From Gammaproteobacteria bacterium (GTDB taxonomy: Bacteria > Pseudomonadota > Gammaproteobacteria > Porifericomitales > Porifericomitaceae), in assembly GCA_028817305.1 (NCBI GenBank), contig JAPPPX010000070.1, positions 1-41,879 of the forward strand: a stretch of 41,879 nucleotides of DNA, read 5' to 3'. Position numbers and translations under genes: made by a program. Below the pieces are notes generated by a model. The model saw nothing but the letters and a program-made list of their open reading frames with translations, ran no database searches and was not told the DNA's origin. This document shows, piece by piece, positions 15,654 to 22,096 of this stretch; within the stretch, counting starts at the first letter, position 1; each line of letters opens with the position of its first letter.

Positions 15654-18335
15654 TTATTCCTGGAAAGCCCTTACCAGGGTGGAAAAATCGTTTCTCCCCG
15701 GGCGGATATAGCGCCGAAAGCCCTCCTCATCCACATACAAGCAATCATATACGATTTTCCGTTGCGCGTCATTCCGCTGCGCCTCGGTTGCGTCTTCGCA
15801 CCACTGCTTCAGCCGATCCATTTGCGGCGACACATCCTCGTCCACCCGGCCCTTGGTTTCCACCACATAAATTTCCGATGGAGATTTTTTGACCAGAAAA
15901 TCCGGGGTGTAGTTGGAAATATCGCCGTTGGCTTTGACGTAATCCAGGCGCAATCCCACGGCGAAATAGTTTTTCGCGTAGGAGACGATATCGTTGCAGC
16001 TCTCCAAAAATTCCGCGAACTTCAACTCCAGCGAACCGTCGCCGATGATTTTATTGAACACGCTCTTTCGCGGCACGACAAACCCCTGTTGCTTGACCAC
16101 AAACGGGCGCGTTTCCGCGACCTTGATGTAATCGAGAATCTCCGCGCCGCCTTTATCGCGCGCGATGAGCGCGCCGATTCCCCGCTTGAATGTCTCCATA
16201 ATCGTTTTCGCCACCTCCGGTTCGGACAAATTGCGCCAGGTATTGCGATCCTCCAAATCAACCGGGGCCTCGAACAAATCGTCGCGGATAAAGGTCTTCA
16301 TCTTTTCATAGACCACATCATAAACGCTGGCCAGATGCAGTTCTTTGACGATTGCGCGGCTGAAGTATCCTACGACGGAACGGTAATCCGACACATTGAA
16401 GGAATTCAGCTTCGTTGCATGGCTTACTTCGCCCGTGACCGTGTATTGAAAAACTATGTTGCGTCGCTCCTCCTCGCCAAAGGACCGGTACGGCATTTTC
16501 GAATGCTCGAAAGTCCTGCTGTCCAGTTTGCGGAGAGCACCGTATTCCCAGTAGATCCTGGGCGACAACTTCGGGATCTCGATATCCATTGCCTTGATGT
16601 CTTTGTTCGGGTTGTCCTTGTCCACTTCGATCACCAGCGGCGTCTTGGCTTCGCTGTCCGCGCCCATCGGTTTTCGCTCAAGCCGGACGCCTTCCTTTTC
16701 TATGGACTCCACAAACTTCATAAACGCCTCGGTGCCGATAACGCTCAGCGTCTCATCGGCATCGAATTCCAGGTACATCCGGCGCAGGCCGCGCCCCAGG
16801 GTTTGCTCCGGCAGGATATTGCTCTTCGCGGAATAGGCGCGCAACCCGACTATGGTAGTGACATTGCGTACATCCCAGCCTTCTTTCAACACCAGCACGG
16901 AGACGACTGCCTTATACGGGCTTTTCCCGCTGTCAATGCTGTTGGCTTGCCTACGCAGTTTCTCCAGCTCCTCTTTCTTTTTGCCGGTGCCGGCTTCATA
17001 AAACTCCCCGTTCTTTTTGGTGTGAATAACCAACACCGCATCCCTCAATTCAGGATAGGCATTCTCCAGATATTCCGCCACCTCGTCGCAGTTCCTGGTA
17101 TCGTCGGTCATCACGAACAGAATGGATTTTTCTCCCATCTTGTCGTGTTCGGCGGATGCCTTCTTCCATTCCGCCACGCCAAGGTTCAGATAGTCGGCGT
17201 ATTTCTCCGAAAACTTCGCGCTGGGCGCTTCTTGCAACTTGCTGCGGCTTTCGCTGTCGGGAACCACCGGGTGCTTGACCACATTTTGCGCGATGGCTTC
17301 CACCAGCGGATAGTCGGTCACCGTCTGCGCGAAAATCGCGCCGTTGTCGTGCCGGGGCGTGGCCGTGGTATCCACCTGCAATGCCAGCCCGCCGCCTTTT
17401 TGCTTCAGTTTGTTGTGAATGTCCTCAATGGACTTGAACCACGCCATTTTCGGGTCGTGGATGTGATGCGCCTCGTCGTTGAACACCGCCAGCTCGTCTA
17501 TGTCGCGCACGATGTCGCCGAGGTCCACCTTGGAATCCGTGGTCGCGCCGGTGGGCTTTTTGCCGAGAAAATATTCGCTGGCGTCGTCGTCATCCGCCGA
17601 AGGCAGGCGTTCATCGCCGGCATAAACGCGGTGGATATTGCTGAGAAAGATATTGCCGACGGGACCGGCGGCACGCACCTCGTCCTGCAAATGCACCGTC
17701 AGTTGAAAATCATCCCGCCAGTTGCGCCCCGCATGGCCATTCTCCGGCAGCACCGGGTCGGCATGAAAAATCCGCAGGCCGTCAAAATCCTTTTTCAGGC
17801 GGTCCAGCACGATGATATTCGGCGCGATGACGAGAAAGTTGCGCGCCAGTTTGGAGTCCGCCTCGTAGCGTTTGTGAAAATAACACCACGCCAGCGCCAG
17901 ACTCAACGCCTTGGTCTTGCCGCTGCCAGTGGCCATTTTGACCACAAAGCGCAGCCAGTCCTCGTCAAACTGGCCGGGGGTAATCGCGCCGGAAGAATCG
18001 AAGCGCATCAGGTCGAACTTGTCCTTCACGCCCGCCACTTCGTACAGATAAACGATGGTCTCGATCGCTTCCCGCTGGGCGAAGTAATATCGGAACGGGC
18101 CAGGCACCGGGTCCGCCTGCAACCGCGCCGTGCCGAACCACCAGTCCAGCAAAGCGGCGGTGGTCCGAGACACCTCCCGGTAACCCTCATCGCGCCACGC
18201 CTTCACCGCCATGCGCAATTTTTCCACCAGCGGCGGCAACTTGCCCCAGAGCCTATCGCCTTTGTCGGGCGACCAACGGGCGTCGGGGGCGAGAACCACG
18301 TGGGGGGATTGGGGAAAGTCAGGGGGCAGGGGCAT
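15654..18335 (-). CDS. res: Type III-like restriction endonuclease subunit (SF2 helicase plus nuclease)
   Basis: This 893-residue protein is an ATP-driven DNA translocase-nuclease that would cut DNA together with the Mod protein of the same locus. Motifs in order: a specific N-terminal region (1-90) that is repeated in the two linkers; Walker A MATGSGKTKA at 134-143; DEAH at 287-290; TATPR near 324-328; motif VI QTLGRGLRR at 511-519; and a C-terminal PD-(D/E)xK-type site, YTPDF (D812) followed by VVETKGR (E826, K828). Its ATG shares one base with the stop of the PIN gene (TAATG). In a plain system it would follow mod directly, but here about 5.9 kb of cargo separates them. Confidence 0.9.
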   Translation of the reverse strand: MPLPPDFPQSPHVVLAPDARWSPDKGDRLWGKLPPLVEKLRMAVKAWRDEGYREVSRTTAALLDWWFGTARLQADPVPGPFRYYFAQREAIETIVYLYEVAGVKDKFDLMRFDSSGAITPGQFDEDWLRFVVKMATGSGKTKALSLALAWCYFHKRYEADSKLARNFLVIAPNIIVLDRLKKDFDGLRIFHADPVLPENGHAGRNWRDDFQLTVHLQDEVRAAGPVGNIFLSNIHRVYAGDERLPSADDDDASEYFLGKKPTGATTDSKVDLGDIVRDIDELAVFNDEAHHIHDPKMAWFKSIEDIHNKLKQKGGGLALQVDTTATPRHDNGAIFAQTVTDYPLVEAIAQNVVKHPVVPDSESRSKLQEAPSAKFSEKYADYLNLGVAEWKKASAEHDKMGEKSILFVMTDDTRNCDEVAEYLENAYPELRDAVLVIHTKKNGEFYEAGTGKKKEELEKLRRQANSIDSGKSPYKAVVSVLVLKEGWDVRNVTTIVGLRAYSAKSNILPEQTLGRGLRRMYLEFDADETLSVIGTEAFMKFVESIEKEGVRLERKPMGADSEAKTPLVIEVDKDNPNKDIKAMDIEIPKLSPRIYWEYGALRKLDSRTFEHSKMPYRSFGEEERRNIVFQYTVTGEVSHATKLNSFNVSDYRSVVGYFSRAIVKELHLASVYDVVYEKMKTFIRDDLFEAPVDLEDRNTWRNLSEPEVAKTIMETFKRGIGALIARDKGGAEILDYIKVAETRPFVVKQQGFVVPRKSVFNKIIGDGSLELKFAEFLESCNDIVSYAKNYFAVGLRLDYVKANGDISNYTPDFLVKKSPSEIYVVETKGRVDEDVSPQMDRLKQWCEDATEAQRNDAQRKIVYDCLYVDEEGFRRYIRPGRNDFSTLVRAFQE

Positions 18336-18877
18336 TACCGGCGTCTCAGCATCTTTCTATTGGCGGTCAGAACTTGGATTCCTTGCCCTGAAAAATCACC
18401 GTCATCCGTAATCAGCGTCAGGCGTTCTCTTTTGCAGATCGCGGCTATAATTTGATCGTTAAAATCGGATTCGCCTTTCGCATATTCATCAATCAGCGCA
18501 TTGATTGCCAGCGTATCAAAACCGCTTCCTATCCGTTTGCAGTGCCTCAATATCCTCTTCGTTACGTCTGCAATCTCATTGGCAACGGGCTTAAATTGCT
18601 CGCTTTGACGAAATTTCTTGAAATTCTTGTATTTTCTTTTTGTGAGTTTAAATTGCCTTCTCGCATAGGTGTTAATAAACTCCGAAACAACCAGAACATC
18701 GATATAAATCCGGCTTTCCGCTTTAAGTATCCTGTTTAATGTCCAGGAGTAAATCTTTGACTTTAGCTCTCCCGGCTTGTTTTGACCAAAAAGAAAAATC
18801 CAGATATTAGTATCAAAGAAAAGCCTGTCTGCGGATTTGAAATTATAGTTGGAAACCTCGATTGGCTTGGTGGGCAC
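18335..18877 (-). CDS. PIN-domain RNase-like protein, last gene of cargo 3
   Basis: A 180-residue protein with the acidic PIN pattern: FDTNIWIF at 21-28 (D22), a glutamate in VVSEFIN (E66), SDFNDQIIA at 137-145 (D138, D141), and LITDDGDF at 155-162. PIN domains are Mg-dependent RNases, often toxins. No separate antitoxin is adjacent. The start is GTG at 18877, nine bases after aggag, and seven bases beyond the STAS-like gene. The stop overlaps the res ATG (TAATG), so this gene is tightly set against res. I infer it is the effector controlled by the two upstream cargo genes. Confidence 0.82.
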   Translation of the reverse strand: MPTKPIEVSNYNFKSADRLFFDTNIWIFLFGQNKPGELKSKIYSWTLNRILKAESRIYIDVLVVSEFINTYARRQFKLTKRKYKNFKKFRQSEQFKPVANEIADVTKRILRHCKRIGSGFDTLAINALIDEYAKGESDFNDQIIAAICKRERLTLITDDGDFSGQGIQVLTANRKMLRRR

Positions 18878-18883
18878 CTTGCT

Positions 18884-19231
18884 TTACTCCTGTGCCTCAT
18901 GAATTGCCTGGTCGAATTTTTTCGGATCCTTGAAGTATTGCTTGGCGGTATCAACCACTCGCTTTAGCAGCACCAAATCATCGGCCTCCATATCTCTGAC
19001 CTCCAGCGACTGGCGAATTGTCTTCTCGCTGAACTTCCCGTATAACTGACCCACCGCCGCATTCAGAAAAGCGGAAGTCAAGGTTGTAACATTGCGAAAG
19101 GAAAGCGTCGCGCTGCCCTCTGCATTCAGGATGGCGGCAAGACGTTTGTGTACCTTCTCTCCGTCATCGGAAGCAACACACAAAGGGTTGCCTACGATTT
19201 CAAATACGGATACATTAACTTTCTTTTTCAT
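18884..19231 (-). CDS. STAS-like DUF4325 protein, middle gene of cargo 3
   Basis: A 115-residue protein resembling the STAS-like DUF4325 family: a short N-terminal strand, SDDGEKVHKRL near 21-31, then LSFRNVTTLTSAFLNAAVGQLYGKFSE near 43-69, the recognisable core, and a helical tail. STAS proteins are the antagonist half of partner-switching pairs with HATPase kinases. Here the preceding gene encodes exactly such an HATPase. A near-perfect Shine-Dalgarno (aggagg, five bases before the ATG) overlaps the stop codon of that gene. The role as a switch partner is inferred from pairing. Confidence 0.75.
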   Translation of the reverse strand: MKKKVNVSVFEIVGNPLCVASDDGEKVHKRLAAILNAEGSATLSFRNVTTLTSAFLNAAVGQLYGKFSEKTIRQSLEVRDMEADDLVLLKRVVDTAKQYFKDPKKFDQAIHEAQE

Positions 19232-19240
19232 AACTTCCTC

Positions 19241-20113
19241 CTAAAAGATACTTCCCTCGGTTAGTTCGCTTTCGAGCGCATAGGATTGAGTATCCGCAGC
19301 ATTGATCTCCAAACAGACCGCCGTTCCAGGAAAGGGGTGGTCCAGCTTTGCCTTTGCGGTGTTGCTTGATTGGCGCCGCCAGTATCCGGCATCCGAAACA
19401 ATCTGAATGCTCCCTCTATTCAGATCAACAAACTCGCAGAGCAATTTTAATCCCAACCCGCCAGGTATCTTTTTCCGCTTGGTCGTGTTCCCGGCCCGGG
19501 TCGCCCAGTCAATGGCCTCTTCCGGTTCCAGTTCAAGTTCCTCGTACCGTCTTACATTTTCCTGGATACCAACCCCAAGATCAACCAACGTAAAATCAAG
19601 GGTTCCCCGACGAGGAAAGAACTGCCCGCAGCTGAAAATCCCCAATTCCGTGCGTGAGTGCAGCACGGCGTTGCTGAATATCTCGAAAATACTCTCTCGA
19701 AATTTTTTCAGCAGTCCGGGGGACATGTCAGGCATTTCGGAACGACGGATAAATTCTTCTTCAATGTAGGCAGAGAAATACCGCTCATCTTCCACATCGA
19801 AACGTTTGTAGGAAATGGTTGTTCCGTAAGTATCCGGGACCTTTTCATGTCCGTAGTGACTTAGAAAGCCGTTCTTTGAAAGAATGGCTTTAACTGTGGT
19901 GGGTATATTTATCAAGTTCACTTCATTCAAATTGTGCCTCAAACGATACAGTAACGCGCCAAGCGCCGCGCACATATCGGCATCCAACCAGCTTGTTCTT
20001 CCCATGTCTATTTCCACATCATTAATATAGCAACCTTTCGTTTGTTTGTGGAGCGATACCAGACTTTCAAAGCCCTGTTGATTGTGTTCGATGGCCGACA
20101 GGCGGGTCTTCAT
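19241..20113 (-). CDS. GHKL ATPase with STAS-like N-terminus, first gene of cargo 3
   Basis: A 290-residue protein. Residues about 25-90 (VEIDMGRTSWLDADMCAAL, then VNLINIPTTVKAIL and NGFLSHYG) look like a STAS-type fold. The C-terminal half is a histidine-kinase-like ATPase: N box FRESIFEIFSNAVLHS at 138-153, G1 box LVDLGVGI at 176-183, and G2 box GGLGLKLL at 218-225. There is no DHp phospho-acceptor domain, so it is more like an anti-sigma-type serine kinase than a sensor kinase. The ATG overlaps the stop codon of the mod remnant in linker L1 (ATGA). It is co-transcribed with the STAS-like and PIN genes. Confidence 0.78.
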   Translation of the reverse strand: MKTRLSAIEHNQQGFESLVSLHKQTKGCYINDVEIDMGRTSWLDADMCAALGALLYRLRHNLNEVNLINIPTTVKAILSKNGFLSHYGHEKVPDTYGTTISYKRFDVEDERYFSAYIEEEFIRRSEMPDMSPGLLKKFRESIFEIFSNAVLHSRTELGIFSCGQFFPRRGTLDFTLVDLGVGIQENVRRYEELELEPEEAIDWATRAGNTTKRKKIPGGLGLKLLCEFVDLNRGSIQIVSDAGYWRRQSSNTAKAKLDHPFPGTAVCLEINAADTQSYALESELTEGSIF

Positions 20114-20428
20114 ATCGTTATCCTCAGAATCCGCATTGTATCATTCCCGAAAATATCCCGCTTCCTGCTGGGCGAAGCAATAGCGGAACGAGTCGTGGAG
20201 CGAGTCCTCCTGCAAACGCGCCGTGCCGAACCACCAGTCCAGCAAAGCGGCGGTGGTCCGCGACACCTCCCGGTAGCCGCCATCGCGCCACTCCTTGACC
20301 GCCACGCGCAATTTCTCCACCAGCGGCGGCAACTTGTCCCAGGACATATCGCCTTTGTCGGGCGACCAACGGGCGTCGGGGACGAGAATCTCGTGGGGGG
20401 ATTGGGGGAAGTCAGGAGGCAGGGGCAT
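20110..20428 (-). repeat. Linker L1: res 5' end fused to mod 3' end (319 bp)
   Basis: On the minus strand this element begins with a res-type ATG at 20428 and matches the first 268 bp of res (18068-18335) down to 20161. Three bases (ccg on the plus strand) follow, then 48 bp (20157-20110) matching the last 48 bp of mod (24278-24231). The mod part still reads DIFGNDTMRIL and ends at a TGA that overlaps the ATG of the HATPase gene. The partner element L2 has the same fusion point. Boundaries were set by base-by-base comparison. Confidence 0.9.
20141..20428 (-). pseudogene. Truncated res N-terminus in linker L1
   Basis: The reading frame encodes 95 residues, of which the first 90 match the Res N-terminus at about 80% identity by eye (73 of 90), and the last few (GYFRE) come from reading the mod remnant in another frame. 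It has no helicase or nuclease motif, so it cannot be a working endonuclease. Its ATG overlaps the stop of the AlbA_2 gene (TAATG). It is an intact short frame and could be translated, but I treat it as a remnant. Confidence 0.75.
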
Positions 20429-21696
20429 TAAGGTTGCCCCTGATTGCGATTGGGATTCTCTGGCGGTGGCCGATACCCGTAAATAGTCAGTAGAAGTTCA
20501 GAGTCGTCTATCAACCGGTATTTCGGATCGCGCCCACTGAGTTTTTTACTCTCTTCCATAATAATAGGCACTCCTTCCCCTCGCCGTTCCAGATAAAACC
20601 TGCGGGATAAATGCTCGTTCTCGAATCCAATATTGCAGCGACTTAACAGGCTGGCCAGCAATTCGTTCCTCGTAGCCTGGCGCAAATGGATGCTCTCGAC
20701 GGAAACGGTGTTCGGCAATGCGCCAGGAGAATATATCTCCATGCGATCGTCAAACATGAAAAAACGAATTTTAGAGCCATGAACGGAATAGTCCCGATGC
20801 GCCGCCGCATTGACAATGGCCTCAAAAACAACCCGCTCGCTGAATTGCGGCCTCTCTTCCCGATAGGGGCGTTTAATGGCGGAAATAAATTGATTCTTGT
20901 TATAGAAATGCATGGCCTCATCAATTTGATTGTTCAAGGGGCCGGTAATTTGTTTCGCGTCTATTTGGTAGTTGGCATCTTTTCTTATTCCTCTATAGCG
21001 TACCGCTTCAATAAAGGCGCCAGGCAGAAATCTCTCCGGTTCTTTATTACACATCAGAATCCCACCGACAGAGGCGGATTTCTTTCCTTGAGCCTCCACC
21101 AACAAACGACATTTGATTAAGGCCTCCTCTCCAGGCTCCTCGGATCTCTCTACCAGCGGTTTCCAGAGTTCGCTTTCCAAGTCATCGGCAGATGAATCCG
21201 GCACTGCTTGCTCATCGAACCGAATAAGCATCGCTTGACTGCGTTGCTGCATCAAACGTGCCAAAATATCGGGAGACATTTCGCGTTTGCTACTGCCCTG
21301 TCTGCGAAAATACCCGCCTGGACTCCGGTGCACCCACAAACTTCTCGGAATATTCACCAACAAGAGCGGACAATCCTCGCCACTTAATCCGGGGAATATG
21401 CTTTTCTCCGTATAGACGTTGACTGGCGGCTTTATAACATCATTGCACAGTTCAACTATATCCTTTTCAAGGATATCGAGTTGTTCTTTTGCAAGCCCCG
21501 TAACTTCTCTGTCGTCATTGATGCCAAATACCAAAGATCCCCCCGATGAATTGGCAAAAGCGGCTATCTCATCAGCCAATCTGTTCCGCTGTTCCTGTGC
21601 TTTTCCTTTCCGCGCAATTTCACCGCTTTTGAATTCAATAGTGGAACCTTCTCCAAGACTTAGTTTTTTCCTGATCTCCTCAGTAATCTCAGCCAT
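20428..21696 (-). CDS. Schlafen-type AlbA_2 protein with HATPase_c_4-like domain (cargo 2)
   Basis: A 422-residue protein with the architecture often labelled RecG-like or divergent AAA-4. The N-terminal AlbA_2/Schlafen domain shows STIEFKSGE at 18-26 and FANSSGGSLVFGIND at 47-61. A middle region is followed by an HATPase_c_4-like part, VVFEAIVNAAAHRDYS at 289-304 and DDRMEIYSPGALP at 316-328. Schlafen-type domains in defence proteins cleave tRNA or other RNA in known cases, and an effector role is inferred here. I chose the ATG at 21696 (aaggtgat four bases before it) over an upstream in-frame ATG at 21771. A 24-codon frame (21782-21708) starts at the linker ATG and ends just before it, which could couple translation. 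Confidence 0.82.
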   Translation of the reverse strand: MAEITEEIRKKLSLGEGSTIEFKSGEIARKGKAQEQRNRLADEIAAFANSSGGSLVFGINDDREVTGLAKEQLDILEKDIVELCNDVIKPPVNVYTEKSIFPGLSGEDCPLLLVNIPRSLWVHRSPGGYFRRQGSSKREMSPDILARLMQQRSQAMLIRFDEQAVPDSSADDLESELWKPLVERSEEPGEEALIKCRLLVEAQGKKSASVGGILMCNKEPERFLPGAFIEAVRYRGIRKDANYQIDAKQITGPLNNQIDEAMHFYNKNQFISAIKRPYREERPQFSERVVFEAIVNAAAHRDYSVHGSKIRFFMFDDRMEIYSPGALPNTVSVESIHLRQATRNELLASLLSRCNIGFENEHLSRRFYLERRGEGVPIIMEESKKLSGRDPKYRLIDDSELLLTIYGYRPPPENPNRNQGQP

Positions 21697-21778
21697 GCCG
21701 ATCACCTTCAAATATGTATTCTGTATGTATGGGAATCGAACTTCCGCCACCGAGCGCCGGACCATTGCCAATTAGAAT

Positions 21779-22096
21779 TCATATCTTCACCCCCCCAATC
21801 CGCATAGTATCATTCCCGAAAATATCCCGTTTCCTGCTGGGCGAAGTAATAGCGGAACGAGTCGTGAAGCGAGTCCTCCTGCAAACGCGCCAGCCGAACC
21901 ACCAGTCCAGCAAAGCGGCGGTGGTCCGCGACACCTCCCGGTAACCGCCATCGCGCCACTCCTTAACCGCCACGTGCAATTTCTCCACCAGCGGCGGCAA
22001 CTTGTCCCAGAACCTATTGCCGTTGTCCGGCGACCAACGAGCGTCGGGGGCAAGAATCTCGTAGGGGCAGGTAGGGAAGTCAGGGGGGAGGGGCAT
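21779..22096 (-). repeat. Linker L2: res 5' end fused to mod 3' end (318 bp)
   Basis: It has the same structure as L1. A res-type ATG at 22096 and 267 bp of res homology run to 21830, then three bases, then 48 bp of mod homology (21826-21779). The mod part encodes DIFGNDTMRIGGVKI and a stop, and is in one frame with the frameshifted res part. L2 lacks one base relative to L1 at the gccgtgccg/gccagccg position. L1 and L2 share features absent from the true res (WDKLPP, AVKEWRDGG, QEDSLHDSF), so they are sister copies. Confidence 0.9.
21830..22096 (-). pseudogene. Truncated, frameshifted res N-terminus in linker L2
   Basis: The first 68 codons or so match the Res N-terminus (MPLPPDFP to LLDWWFG). 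A one-base deletion then shifts the frame, after which the remnant res codons (RLQEDSLHDSFRY) are read only out of frame. The start overlaps the stop of the cargo 1 ATPase (TAATG). No catalytic region is present. Confidence 0.75.

Noticed and set aside
15612-18455. 947-codon plus-strand frame opposite res
   Set aside because: Res on the minus strand has all helicase and nuclease motifs in order, and the plus-strand translation has none.
18335-20113. HATPase-STAS pair as a sigma-factor regulatory cassette
   Set aside because: No sigma factor or anti-sigma target lies nearby, and the next gene is a PIN-domain protein.
21708-21745. tRNA T-arm-like phrase (gaagttcgattcccat) between linker L2 and the AlbA_2 gene, suggesting a tRNA attachment site
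   Set aside because: The flanking five-base arms do not pair and no acceptor, D or anticodon arm is present, so neither a tRNA nor an att site can be supported.
20110-22096. Linkers as CRISPR repeats or integron attC sites
   Set aside because: They are about 318 bp, only two in number, spaced by a gene, and fully explained as res and mod gene ends. No integrase gene is present.
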